This document shows, one piece after another, positions 52,154 through 60,271 of a stretch of 64,000 nucleotides of DNA (positions are counted from its first letter, which is position 1; each line of letters opens with the position of its first letter). The stretch is from Streptomyces phaeofaciens (GTDB lineage: Bacteria; Actinomycetota; Actinomycetes; Streptomycetales; Streptomycetaceae), in the NCBI RefSeq assembly GCF_014648915.1, contig NZ_BMSA01000003.1:248001-312000 (forward strand). The letters run 5' to 3'. The position numbers were made by a program, and so were the translations under genes. Below the pieces are notes generated by a model. That model saw only the letters and a program-made list of their open reading frames with translations. It ran no database searches and had not been told where the DNA came from.

Positions 52154-52428
52154 CGGACACCCTGGACCGCGCCGCCGTGGAGCGGGAACTGCGCTCGATG
52201 ATCGCCGAGGCGGCCCGGCTGGAGCCTGCCGTGGTGGCGGAACTCCCCGCGGACACCGACCTGTTCGGGCCGGAGATCGCCCTCACCTCGCTGGCCGGCG
52301 TGACCCTGCTGGGCGCCGTCGACGCCCGCTTCGGGGTGGACGTCGCCATGCTGGACCTCAGCCTGGACAGCCTTCAGTCGATCGCCACCCTGGCCGACTT
52401 CGTCGCGGCACACCTCCAGGACCGCTGA
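52150..52428 (+). CDS. Acyl carrier protein
   Basis: The 92-residue protein has the four-helix carrier pattern: DTDLFGPEIALTSLAGVTLL, then FGVDV and DSLQSIATLADFV near the end. The likely pantetheine attachment residue is Ser47 in ALTSL, where Thr replaces the usual Asp of the DSL motif. It is the third gene of the BpsA-GNAT / FkbH unit, with overlapping GTG and TGA. The phosphopantetheinyl transferase encoded in the divergent unit could activate it. No ketosynthase or adenylation domain is nearby, so it probably carries a unit for transfer rather than for chain growth. Confidence 0.82.
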   Translation: MTDTLDRAAVERELRSMIAEAARLEPAVVAELPADTDLFGPEIALTSLAGVTLLGAVDARFGVDVAMLDLSLDSLQSIATLADFVAAHLQDR

Positions 52429-52576
52429 CCCCGGCCGCTCGTCCGTACGGCGCCCGCTGTTCAGAAAGGGTGATCCGTGCCGACGTGCCGTGACCCGCTC
52501 CGGGCGGCCGCGTTGAACGGGGCGTGCGACGGCACCCCTTGCCGCCGCGCGAACCGATTCACTTAAGGAGAACGTG

Positions 52577-52933
52577 ATGTCTCGCATCGCGAAGGTGGCC
52601 GCTGTTGCCCTCGGCACCAGCGCCGTGGTGGTCAGCGGAGCCGGCCTGGCCATGGCGGACTCGGGTGCGCAGGCCGCGGCCGTGGGCTCGCCCGGTGTCC
52701 TGTCGGGCAACGTCGTCCAGGCCCCGATCCACGTGCCGATCAACGTCTGCGGCAACACCATCAGCATCATCGGCGCCCTGAACCCGGCCTTCGGCAACAA
52801 GTGCGCCAACGTCAGCGGCCACCACCACAAGGAAGACGGCTACAAGGACGGCGGCCACAAGGACGGTGGCCACAAGGACGGCGGTCACCAGGACGGCAGC
52901 CACCAGGACGGCAGCTACGGCTACGGCGACTGA
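52577..52933 (+). CDS. chpG: Short chaplin with an added His/Lys/Asp/Gly repeat tail
   Basis: A Sec signal (residues 1-28, ending AMA-DS) is followed by one chaplin domain: GSPGVLSGNVVQAPIHVP, then CGNT and FGNKC with the two conserved cysteines (58 and 76). Chaplins assemble into amyloid films that let aerial hyphae break the water surface. Instead of ending there, the protein continues with HHHKEDG and five pentapeptides of the HKDGG/HQDGS type. AAGGAG six bases before ATG 52577 fixes the start over the GTG at 52574. The position beside melC suggests chpG; that symbol rests on remembered synteny. Confidence 0.88.
   Translation: MSRIAKVAAVALGTSAVVVSGAGLAMADSGAQAAAVGSPGVLSGNVVQAPIHVPINVCGNTISIIGALNPAFGNKCANVSGHHHKEDGYKDGGHKDGGHKDGGHQDGSHQDGSYGYGD
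52841..52915 (+). repeat. Five 15-bp coding repeats in the chaplin tail
   Basis: In-frame units encode YKDGG, HKDGG, HKDGG, HQDGS and HQDGS. DNA copies differ by few bases, consistent with recent expansion. Confidence 0.92.
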
Positions 52934-52960
52934 CGCGCGCTTCCCCCGCACCACCAGGAA

Positions 52961-52990
52961 GAGCCCCGGCACCTCGAGCGCCGGGGCTCT
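52961..52990 (+). terminator. Terminator of the chaplin gene
   Basis: GAGCCCCGGC and GCCGGGGCTC form a perfect 10-bp stem with a nine-base loop, 28 bases after the chaplin stop and before the convergent tyrosinase gene. Confidence 0.8.
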
Positions 52991-53036
52991 CCCCATGTGA
53001 ACCGCGGAATCGACGAAGCCGGGCGGTGACGGCTTC

Positions 53037-53903
53037 TCACGCGTACCGGTAGATCCGCCCCACGTCCTCCAGCTGATCCGGCGTCACGTTCCAGGGCGGG
53101 AGCTTCTCGTGGCGGGCGACGACCCTGCGGTACTGCCGGCTGCCCGGGCCGGGCGGTTCGGCGGGCAGGTACCGGTGTTCACGGTGGCGCTGCTGCCAGC
53201 GGGTCCACACCAGGTCGATGAAGGCGTGGTGCATCCAGAACACGGGGTCGTTGACGGACGCGCCGCCGAGCATCTCCCCGCCGACCCATCGGTGCACGCG
53301 GTTGTGGGTGCGCCAGGCGGCGCTGCCCCGGCCGGTCCCCCACCCCTCCAGTCGGTTGCGGAACCCCCGGTTGGACGTCGAGTCCCAGGGCGAGACGTCG
53401 TAGACCGGTTCGCTCAGCGCGCCGTCCACGTCGGCCTTGGTCGGCAGCTCGATCGGGTTGGCGGCCCGGCCCAGGTCCCGGGTGAGGAACCTGCTGTCCG
53501 TGATGTTCTCCTTGAGGGTCCAGTTGCCGGTGGAATAGGCGAACGGCCCGGTCGTCACCTGTCGGTCCGACTTGCGTCCGTTGCCGCCGAGGAGGTCCTT
53601 CGTCCAGGGCGCGGCGCCGACGGAGCGGGCGCGCGTCCAGTCCCAGTACGGCACCGTCACCGAGGAGTCGACCCGGCGCAGCGCGTTCTCCAGGTCCAGC
53701 AGGAACCGGCGGTGCCAGGGCAGGAAGGAGGGTGCCATGTGGGCCGTCCGCAGTCCGCCCTCGCCGTCGGAGACGTAGTAGTCGATGTGGCTGCGCACGA
53801 ACTCGTCGTACTCTCCGCGCCGTTTGATCTCCAGCAGCGCGTTGACGAAGCGGCGGCGCTCGGAGGCGGTGAGGGTGGTGACGTCCTTACGCGTGTAGGC
53901 CAT
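53037..53903 (-). CDS. melC2: Tyrosinase
   Basis: This type 3 copper monooxygenase oxidises tyrosine to dopaquinone and so makes melanin. The 288 residues include CuA ligands in RSHIDYY, TAHMAPSFLPWHRRFL and CuB ligands in RTHNRVHRW and FWMHHAFIDLVW. It has no signal peptide of its own. In Streptomyces it leaves the cell as a complex with MelC1, which also delivers copper. Its ATG overlaps the end of the melC1 gene by 17 bases, so the two are translated together. Confidence 0.95.
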   Translation of the reverse strand: MAYTRKDVTTLTASERRRFVNALLEIKRRGEYDEFVRSHIDYYVSDGEGGLRTAHMAPSFLPWHRRFLLDLENALRRVDSSVTVPYWDWTRARSVGAAPWTKDLLGGNGRKSDRQVTTGPFAYSTGNWTLKENITDSRFLTRDLGRAANPIELPTKADVDGALSEPVYDVSPWDSTSNRGFRNRLEGWGTGRGSAAWRTHNRVHRWVGGEMLGGASVNDPVFWMHHAFIDLVWTRWQQRHREHRYLPAEPPGPGSRQYRRVVARHEKLPPWNVTPDQLEDVGRIYRYA

Positions 53904-54375
53904 GGTGTCCCCCCTGTTCCGTACCGCCGTCCCCCTCGCCGGTGTCGCGCAGCTGCTCGCCGGGGCCCAGCTCGTCGACGGCGGCGCGGGCCGCCTCCAG
54001 CGGGGTGGGGTACGAGCGGTAGTGGTCGACCATGCTCAGCCAGGTGCCGTCGGCGCGGCGCATCAGGTGCAGCGGGCGGCCGTCGACCGTGACCTGCCAG
54101 CGGGGGTCGACGGCGGCCGCACGGCCGCCCGTTCTGGTGGGGACGCCCTGGATGCGCCGGCCGCGGTACACCTCGTCGAAGGCGAATCCGGATCCGGGCC
54201 CGGCGAGTGTCGGGTCCGGATGCGGGTCCGTGGGCCAGGAGGCGGCGACGACGGGGGTGAGGACGAGGGCGGCGGCGGGGGCGAGCAGGACACGCAGCAG
54301 CTCTCGCCTGCTTCTGGGTCTTGCCGGGCCCGCCGTCGCCGCGGGTACGGGTACGCCGTCGACGCTTGTGGTCAT
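53887..54375 (-). CDS. melC1: Tyrosinase cofactor / export chaperone
   Basis: The 162-residue protein carries a twin-arginine signal (RSRRELLRVLLAPAAALVL). The caddie domain follows: FDEVYRGRRIQGVPTR, VDGRPLHLMRRADGTWLSMVDHY, then YPTPLEAARAAVDEL and a His-containing tail (GGHHGLHA). MelC1 holds apo-tyrosinase, helps insert copper and carries it through the Tat pathway. GAGGAG seven bases before ATG 54375 supports the start. Confidence 0.92.
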   Translation of the reverse strand: MTTSVDGVPVPAATAGPARPRSRRELLRVLLAPAAALVLTPVVAASWPTDPHPDPTLAGPGSGFAFDEVYRGRRIQGVPTRTGGRAAAVDPRWQVTVDGRPLHLMRRADGTWLSMVDHYRSYPTPLEAARAAVDELGPGEQLRDTGEGDGGTEQGGHHGLHA

Positions 54376-54495
54376 GGTGTGCTCCTCGTGCGGTTCGGAT
54401 CTCCGTACGGGTAACCGCCGAGCACCCCGTCGGGTCACCGCCCGGCCCCCGAACGGCCCGTCGGAAACACCGGAACGCCGCCGGAGACGGCTCAA

Positions 54496-54523
54496 CGGGC
54501 CCGGACGGGGACGTCCGGGCCCG
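54496..54523 (-). terminator. Hairpin between a secreted protein gene and melC1
   Basis: CGGGCCCGGAC and GTCCGGGCCCG form a perfect 11-bp stem around a six-base loop, 23 bases after the stop of the secreted protein gene (54546). Confidence 0.75.
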
Positions 54524-54545
54524 CTGCCGAGGCCCGGCGGCCGCG

Positions 54546-55064
54546 TTACAGCCCCTGGCCGAGGCCGAGGTTCGCGCCGGGCACCGCCTGGAGGACCGGG
54601 GTGATCACGCCGGCTTGCGGAAGCTTCGGGTCCGGGAGGCCGAAGTTGTCGGGGTCGGGGGCGGTGAGCGGGGCGTCCAGGGCCAGGCCGGGGCCGAGGG
54701 TGCGCAGGCCGGAGGCGGGGACGTCGAGACCGACGTGCCGGAAGTCGTCGCCGGGGACCTCCGCGACGGGGGCGCGCAGGCCGAGGCCGGGCAGGCCGGC
54801 GCCGACGGGCAGCTGCGGGACGGCCCGCTCCGGGAGCAGCCTGCCCTCGACGTACCGCGGTCCTTCGGGGGCGCCCGGCACCGGCAGCGGGATCTCGGCG
54901 CCGGCCGTGGGCAGTTCCATGCCGAGGGACTGCTCGACGCCGTTCAGCGGGAGGGGGACGGGGACCGTGTCGACCGCGGCGGCGGGGGTCGCGACGGCGG
55001 CGCCGGCCGCGGCCGCCACACAGGTCAGCACGGCGGCGAGGGTTCCTCGGGTGGTCGGCTTCAT
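54546..55064 (-). CDS. Secreted Pro/Leu/Gly-rich protein, 172 aa
   Basis: A Sec signal (MKPTTRGTLAAV..., ending ATPAAA) precedes a mature region full of short Leu-Pro-Gly turns (PLPLNGVEQSLG, PGLGLRAPVAEVPG). It has no cysteine outside the signal region and no catalytic motif. It resembles secreted low-complexity proteins of Streptomyces cell surfaces. It lies between melC and a VKOR gene and is followed by a strong terminator. Function unknown. Confidence 0.72.
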   Translation of the reverse strand: MKPTTRGTLAAVLTCVAAAAGAAVATPAAAVDTVPVPLPLNGVEQSLGMELPTAGAEIPLPVPGAPEGPRYVEGRLLPERAVPQLPVGAGLPGLGLRAPVAEVPGDDFRHVGLDVPASGLRTLGPGLALDAPLTAPDPDNFGLPDPKLPQAGVITPVLQAVPGANLGLGQGL

Positions 55065-55186
55065 CTCGGGTACGGGCCCTTTCTGCGGTGTTCCGGGGGG
55101 CGGTGCGTCCGTACCGGGTAACGAGCCGGAAAACGGCATCAGCTCAACAATCCCCCGAGTGCAGCAATTGCCGGACAGCGGCATTG

Positions 55187-55771
55187 TCAGCTCGTCCAGA
55201 AATCCCACCAGCGCGTCAGGACCAGCATGCCGACGACCCCGATGTGCAGCAGCGGCGGCACCCAGGCGAAGTCGGCGAGGAACACCCTGACCGGATCCGG
55301 CGCCGGGAGGAAGCGGTGGCGTACGTCGAAGGCGACGGTGTACCAGAACATCAGGATGGTGGCGACCCACGCCAGACAGCACCACAGGCACAGCGCGTTG
55401 ATCCGGTACAGCGACTCGAACTGGAGCCAGGACACGAACCCGACGCCGAAGAGGCAGCCGGCCGTGAAGGTCAGCCAGTACCAGCGGGGGAGGACGGCAC
55501 CGGCCAGCAGACTCATGCCGACGCAGACGACGATGCCGTAGGCCACCAGGCCCAGCATCGGGTTGGGGAACCCGAACGCCGAGGCCTGGTCGCTCGTCAT
55601 GACGCTGCCGCAGGAGACGACGGGGTTCAGGCTGCATCCGGGCGTGAAGCCGGGGTCCTCCAGCAGCTTGAACTTGTCGAGGGTGATGACCCAGGAGGCC
55701 AGCAGCCCGGCCGCGCCGGTGAGGACGAGCAGCAGGGCGTAGGCGCGGCTGCCGCCCGCTGCCGTCGTCAT
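55187..55771 (-). CDS. Vitamin K epoxide reductase (VKOR) family membrane protein
   Basis: The 194-residue protein has four to five helices. The active-site CxxC is in NALCLWCCLAW, and a loop cysteine pair lies in GCSLNPVVSCGSV. Bacterial VKOR homologues re-oxidise DsbA-type proteins and so drive disulfide formation outside the membrane. Chaplins with two cysteines and other exported cysteine proteins are encoded nearby and could be clients. It ends the transcript started by the gene five bases upstream. Confidence 0.9.
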   Translation of the reverse strand: MTTAAGGSRAYALLLVLTGAAGLLASWVITLDKFKLLEDPGFTPGCSLNPVVSCGSVMTSDQASAFGFPNPMLGLVAYGIVVCVGMSLLAGAVLPRWYWLTFTAGCLFGVGFVSWLQFESLYRINALCLWCCLAWVATILMFWYTVAFDVRHRFLPAPDPVRVFLADFAWVPPLLHIGVVGMLVLTRWWDFWTS

Positions 55772-55776
55772 GGGCC

Positions 55777-56280
55777 TCAGCCGCGCAGGCTGCGGGCGGG
55801 CAGGACGACGTGCGCCGCCGCGGTGAGCGTCTCCTCGGCGCCGGCGAAGGCGGCCAGTGCCTCGGCGTCGACGGGCTGTCCGGGGACGGCCTCGGGCCAG
55901 GGGCGGGTGGTGAAGACGAGGTAGGCGTAGCCGCGCTCCTCGACGGCGGCGAGCCACTCGGGCGGCGGCACGCACTGGGCGTTGAGGCCCGGCATGTTGA
56001 GGACGGCGGCGCCGGACTCGACGAGCAGGGTCACCGGCAGGCCCGGCCGCTCGGTGCCGTCGACGAGGTCGCCGCCGACGGGCAGGCCGTTGTCGACGAG
56101 GAGGTGCTCGACGGCGGCGGTCGTGGTCTCGGCGCCGCCGTCCGCCGCGTCGCCGAGGGAGTAGGCGAGGAGGTAGGGCATGTCGGCGCCGTCGGGGGTC
56201 TCGCCGCTCCACGGCATCACGACGAGGGTGCCCAGGTCGGTCACGCGGAAGGGGCGGGTGGTGCTTGGGGTTGAGGTCAC
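55777..56280 (-). CDS. Conserved actinobacterial protein, 167 aa
   Basis: The protein is soluble and mixed alpha/beta, with GTLVVMPWSGETPDG near the start and VPPPEWLAAVEERGYAYLVFT later. It has a single Cys and no recognisable catalytic motif. GTG 56280 was chosen because the frame above it (rich in Arg and Pro) looks non-coding. It lies five bases before the VKOR gene and is probably co-transcribed. Function unknown. Confidence 0.7.
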   Translation of the reverse strand: MTSTPSTTRPFRVTDLGTLVVMPWSGETPDGADMPYLLAYSLGDAADGGAETTTAAVEHLLVDNGLPVGGDLVDGTERPGLPVTLLVESGAAVLNMPGLNAQCVPPPEWLAAVEERGYAYLVFTTRPWPEAVPGQPVDAEALAAFAGAEETLTAAAHVVLPARSLRG

Positions 56281-56423
56281 CGCGCGACCATATCGGCGCG
56301 CCGGCGGGCCGCCGTCCGCCTTCTCACCCGTGCGGAGGACGGCGGCGGGGCGCTCCACACGAACGAGGGACGGGGTCGAACAGGGCCGACGGACCGGCGG
56401 GGGACGGTGCCGGAACGCGTCGA

Positions 56424-56454
56424 GGGCCGGCTCCGCGTCCCACGGAGCCGGCCC
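56424..56454 (-). terminator. Hairpin after the small secreted protein gene
   Basis: GGGCCGGCTCCG and CGGAGCCGGCCC form a perfect 12-bp stem, 17 bases past the stop of the 56471-56764 gene. Confidence 0.75.
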
Positions 56455-56470
56455 TTCGGTGCGGCGTCGC

Positions 56471-56764
56471 TCAGCCCTGGAGCGGCAGTCCGCCGAGGAG
56501 TTGGGGGGCGTTCGCGTTGAGTGCCTTGGCCGCGCCGTCGACGCTGTGGAGCACGGAGCCCTTGTTCTCGGTGTCGAGGGCGTTGGACTGGTGCTGGAGC
56601 GGCATCACGTCGGCGGGCTCGATCTGCCCCTTCGCGAGCGTGTCCACGGCGCCGTTGAGGCTGGTGGGCGTCATGTCGGCGGCGTCGTAGGCGAACGCGG
56701 GCGCGGCGGCACCGGCGAGGACGACGGACCCGGCAACGACGGCGGCAGCCTTCAGGGACTTCAT
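56471..56764 (-). CDS. Small secreted protein, 97 aa
   Basis: A Sec signal (residues 1-25, ending APAFA) is followed by about 70 residues rich in Ala, Asn, Leu and Gln, without cysteine. The segment SLNGAVDTLAKGQIEPADVMP stands out. It ends with LLGGLPLQG. It lies between chpF and the VKOR unit, with hairpins on both sides, so it is transcribed alone. The family is unknown to me; a surface or spore-coat role is suggested only by its neighbours. Confidence 0.75.
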   Translation of the reverse strand: MKSLKAAAVVAGSVVLAGAAAPAFAYDAADMTPTSLNGAVDTLAKGQIEPADVMPLQHQSNALDTENKGSVLHSVDGAAKALNANAPQLLGGLPLQG

Positions 56765-56862
56765 CGGGTTCCTTTCTTCGGCGACCGCGCGACGCGCGTC
56801 ACCACGGGGAATTCTGACGCCGTGCCTAACGATCCCCGGCGAAGGGGGAAACCCCCACAGCC

Positions 56863-56899
56863 CGAACGGCCGCCCTCCTGGCGGAAGGGCGGCCGTTCG
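56863..56899 (-). terminator. Terminator of chpF
   Basis: Arms starting CGAACGGCCGCCC and ending GGGCGGCCGTTCG give a perfect 14-bp stem with a nine-base loop, 20 bases past the chpF stop. Confidence 0.85.
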
Positions 56900-56918
56900 G
56901 CGAAGTGGTTCCGTGACG

Positions 56919-57158
56919 TCAGTCGTTGACGCAGGTGTTGCCGAACGCGGGGTTCAGCAGGCCGCCGCCGTTGATCGTGTTGCCGCAGATGTTGATCGGC
57001 ACGTGGATGGGCGCCTGGATGACGTTGCCCGACAGCACGCCCGGGGAGTGCTCGGCGACGCCGTTCGCGCCACTGTCGGCGGCGGCGATGCCGGAGGCGC
57101 CGGCGACGGCCGCGGCGGCAACGGAGGTCAGGGCCAGGCCCTTCGCGATACGCGACAT
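56919..57158 (-). CDS. chpF: Short chaplin
   Basis: The 79-residue protein is a signal peptide (1-27) and one chaplin domain with HSPGVLSGNVIQAPIHVP, ICGNT and FGNTC, including both cysteines. It is the standard short form that packs into the hydrophobic film on aerial hyphae and spores. AAGGAG lies eight bases before the ATG. Compared with the other chaplin in the window it ends right after the domain. The position on the far side of the mel operon suggests chpF, based on remembered synteny. Confidence 0.92.
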   Translation of the reverse strand: MSRIAKGLALTSVAAAAVAGASGIAAADSGANGVAEHSPGVLSGNVIQAPIHVPINICGNTINGGGLLNPAFGNTCVND

Positions 57159-57678
57159 GAAGAGTGCTCCTTGGGGAATGTGACACAAACACCTGGGCGG
57201 GGATGCCCGGCGCTGTGTCAACGCGTGACACCCCCGTGGGTTGTGCCGCCGTACGAGTGACGCAGGGACCGTTCATCACACTTTCCCGGGATCATGGCGG
57301 GGACCACGGCGGGGCCACGGCAGGACCGCGGCCGTTCGGGTGATTCGCTCACGCACTCGACGGGCTCCCGGTCCGCGGCGCACGCCCGCCGACCCGGTCG
57401 ATCCATCTGACGATCTGTTGAACCCACCGCTCAGCGGGCCGGGGGCGGCTCCGCGGGCGCGTGTACCGGCGTACGCGGACGCCCTCCACCATCACCCCCG
57501 CGTGTTCGATCTCTGAGCCGGTTTGCGGCAGGGCGGTGACCAGCGGGCGTACCGGCTCGTTTCGCACGAGGACGCGGCGTGGGCCGGGGCGCTCTTCGTC
57601 GCCGTCGACCACACGGACGAAGCAGGCAGGCGCACTCCCGTCCGTACCGAGCGTCACCGTGAGCGAGGAAACCGCGCC
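57159..57678. promoter_or_regulatory. Divergent spacer between chpF and the exopolysaccharide operon
   Basis: This 520-bp region should hold the developmentally regulated chpF promoter at its left and the operon promoter at its right, where GAGGAAA precedes ATG 57679. Short open frames exist on both strands (for example 57349-57492 minus) but none has a convincing ribosome site or family. No strong palindrome was seen. Confidence 0.35.
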
Positions 57679-58851
57679 ATGCACCAGCCAGAACCCGTCG
57701 GACTGAGGGTCCTGCACCTCACCCAGCCCGTGGACGGCGGGGTCGCCCGTGTCGTGACGGACCTGGCGCGGGCCCAGCTCGCCGCCGGACTGCACGTCAC
57801 CGTGGCCTGTCCCGACAGCGCCCTCACCGGCGAACTGCGCTCCCTGGGCGCGGACGTACGGCGCTGGGAGGCGACCCGGTCCCCCGGCGCCTGTCTGCCC
57901 GGCGAGGTACGGCGGCTCGCGCGCGTGGTCGACGAGGTACGGCCGGCGCTGGTGCACGCGCACAGCGCGAAGGCCGGGCTGGCCGGGCGGCTCGCGGTGC
58001 GCGGGCGGATCCCGACCGTGTTCCAGCCGCACGCCTGGTCCTTCGAGGCGGTCGGCGGGACCGTCGCCGCCCTCGCCCTGAACTGGGAGCGGTTCGGGGC
58101 GCGCTGGGCCGCCCGGCTGGTGTGCGTGAGCGAGGCGGAGCGGGCCACCGGCGAACGTGCCGGGATCGCCGGCCGGTGGCACGTCGTCCCCAACGGCGTC
58201 GACCCCGAACACTTCCGCCCCGGCCCGGCCGGCCCCGCGCGGGCCGCGCTCCTGCCGGACCTCGACCCGGCCGCGCCGCTGGTGGTGTGCGTGGGCCGGC
58301 TGTGCCGGCAGAAGGGGCAGGACGTACTGCTCCGGGCCTGGGCGGACGTCGTACGGGAGGCGCCCGGGGCGCGGCTGGTGCTGGTCGGCGACGGGCCGGA
58401 CCGGGCGGCGCTGCGCTCGCTGGCGCCGCGGTCGGTGGTGTTCGCCGGCAACGCCGCCGACGCGGCGCCCTGGTACCGGGCCGCCGATCTGGTGGTGCTG
58501 CCCTCGCGCTGGGAGGGCATGGCGCTGGCCCCGCTGGAGGCGCTGGCCTGCGGCCGGGCCGTGGTGCTGAGCGAGGTGGACGGCGCCCGGGAGAGCCTGC
58601 CGGCGGATCTCCTCCCGCACTGCCTGGTGCCCGCCGACGACCCGAAGGCGCTGGCCGGGGCCGTCACCGCGCTGCTGGCGGACCCCTCGCTGCGGGCATC
58701 GCTCGGCCACCGGGGGAGCCGGCACGTCCTGTCCACGCACGACGTGCGGCGCACGGCCGAGGCGGTCGCGGACCTCTACCGCGAACTCCTCGGCCAGGTA
58801 CCGGCCGCACGGGTCGAGCCCTCCGAGTGCAGGGAGTCCCTTCACCCGTGA
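57679..58851 (+). CDS. GT4-family glycosyltransferase
   Basis: The 390-residue enzyme has the two-Rossmann GT-B fold. LTQPVDGGVARVVTDLARA begins the acceptor domain, VGRLCRQKGQDVLLRAW begins the donor domain, and PSRWEGMALAPLEALACG is the E-x7-E nucleotide-sugar motif. It adds a sugar to a lipid-linked or polysaccharide acceptor inside the cell. The frame extends upstream to 57523, but the start at 57679 with GAGGAAA is preferred because family similarity begins 10 residues later. It is the first gene of a five-gene exopolysaccharide operon; its stop overlaps the next GTG. Confidence 0.87.
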   Translation: MHQPEPVGLRVLHLTQPVDGGVARVVTDLARAQLAAGLHVTVACPDSALTGELRSLGADVRRWEATRSPGACLPGEVRRLARVVDEVRPALVHAHSAKAGLAGRLAVRGRIPTVFQPHAWSFEAVGGTVAALALNWERFGARWAARLVCVSEAERATGERAGIAGRWHVVPNGVDPEHFRPGPAGPARAALLPDLDPAAPLVVCVGRLCRQKGQDVLLRAWADVVREAPGARLVLVGDGPDRAALRSLAPRSVVFAGNAADAAPWYRAADLVVLPSRWEGMALAPLEALACGRAVVLSEVDGARESLPADLLPHCLVPADDPKALAGAVTALLADPSLRASLGHRGSRHVLSTHDVRRTAEAVADLYRELLGQVPAARVEPSECRESLHP

Positions 58852-60263
58852 CTGCGGAAAGTACCGTCCCCTCCCCCGGCACGAAGGCCGGGTACCCGCC
58901 CGTCTCCGTCATTCCACGGCGTGAGACCGGCACCGGATTCCGTTTTCCCGCCCGGCGTCCCCCGGCGCGGCCCCTCTCACCGCTGCCCCTGCTGCTCGCC
59001 GACGGCCTCGCCGCGCTCGCGGGCGCGGCGGCGCTCGTCACGGCCGGCCATCACCCGCCGCTGGTGGTCCTGCTGGTGGCCACGACGTTACTGCTGCGCC
59101 CGGGCCGCCCGGGCGCGGTGACCGGGGTGCTGGACGAGTTGCCCGCCCTCTGCGGCCGGACCGGCGTGGCCTGGCTGGCGCTCGGCGCGCTCGCCGCCGC
59201 GTGGCACCCGTCGCACGCGCTGCCCGCGCGCACCCTGCTCCTCGGTTTCACGGCGCAGACCACCGCCGTGTGCGCCGGGCGCGCGCTGGCGCATCTGCGT
59301 CGCCGCCGTGCGCTGCTGCGTCACCCGCGCGCGGCGCTGGTCATCGGCCCGGCGGCGACCGCGCAGCGGGTGGCCGCCGCGGTGCTGCGCCATCCGCGCT
59401 GCGGGGTGATGCCGGTGGGCGTGGTGGCCGAGCGCCCGGACGGCACCGACGGACTGCCCGTGCTGACCACCGGCCAGGAGGTGCAGCGGGCCCTGATCCA
59501 GAACGGCGTCCGGGACGTGCTGTGCGTCCACCCCGCCGTGCGCTCCGTGCAGGGCCCGCTGCTGCGGGCGCTGGCCGCGTCCGGCTGCACGGTGTGGGAG
59601 GTCGACGCCGACAGCCCCTCGTACGCGAGCCGTGAGCAGCTCGCCGGGTTCGCCTGCCGGCGGCTGGACCTGGGGCTGCGCCGGCGCGGCAGCCTCGGCA
59701 AGCGGCTGCTGGACATCACGGTCTCCGGGACGCTGCTGCTGCTGGTCGGCCCGCTGCTGACGGTGTGTGCGGCGGTGCTGCGGCTGACCCAGGGGCCGGG
59801 GGTCGTCTTCCGGCAGGAGCGCATCGGCCGGGACGGGCGGCCCTTCACCCTGCTGAAGTTCCGCACCCACCGCCCGGTCGACGAGCACGAGTCGGCGACC
59901 CGCTGGAGCGTGGCGGGCGAGGTGCGGATGAGTCCCTTCTGCCGCTTCCTGCGCCAGACCTCGCTGGACGAGCTGCTCCAGCTGTGGAACGTCCTGCGGG
60001 GCGACATGAGCCTGGTCGGACCGCGTCCCGAACGCCCCTTCTTCGTCGGCCAGTTCAGCCAGACCCATCCCGGCTACGCGGCCCGGCACCGGATGCGGAC
60101 CGGGATCACCGGGCTCGCCCAGGTGCAGGGTCTGCGCGGCGACACCTCCATCGAGGACCGGGCCCGCTTCGACAACGCGTACATCGACAACTGGTCGCTG
60201 TGGCAGGACGTCTGCATCCTGCTGCGCACCGCGGCCGCCCTCGTGCGACCGACCGGGAGCTGA
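58848..60263 (+). CDS. Polyprenyl-phosphate sugar-1-phosphate transferase
   Basis: The 471-residue protein has four N-terminal helices, a central Rossmann-like CoA-binding-type domain and a C-terminal catalytic bacterial sugar transferase domain. The last contains KRLLDITVSG, QERIGRDGRPFTLLKFRTHR, DELLQLWNVLRGDMSLVGPR and GITGLAQVQGLRGD. It starts repeat-unit synthesis by placing the first sugar phosphate on undecaprenyl phosphate at the membrane. It is the initiating enzyme of this operon. Confidence 0.9.
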   Translation: MTAESTVPSPGTKAGYPPVSVIPRRETGTGFRFPARRPPARPLSPLPLLLADGLAALAGAAALVTAGHHPPLVVLLVATTLLLRPGRPGAVTGVLDELPALCGRTGVAWLALGALAAAWHPSHALPARTLLLGFTAQTTAVCAGRALAHLRRRRALLRHPRAALVIGPAATAQRVAAAVLRHPRCGVMPVGVVAERPDGTDGLPVLTTGQEVQRALIQNGVRDVLCVHPAVRSVQGPLLRALAASGCTVWEVDADSPSYASREQLAGFACRRLDLGLRRRGSLGKRLLDITVSGTLLLLVGPLLTVCAAVLRLTQGPGVVFRQERIGRDGRPFTLLKFRTHRPVDEHESATRWSVAGEVRMSPFCRFLRQTSLDELLQLWNVLRGDMSLVGPRPERPFFVGQFSQTHPGYAARHRMRTGITGLAQVQGLRGDTSIEDRARFDNAYIDNWSLWQDVCILLRTAAALVRPTGS

Positions 60264-60271
60264 TCCGACCG

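Noticed and set aside
57349..57492. Short Arg-rich minus-strand frame between chpF and the exopolysaccharide operon
   Set aside because: The GGGGG before its ATG is too close, and the composition is what random G+C-rich sequence gives.
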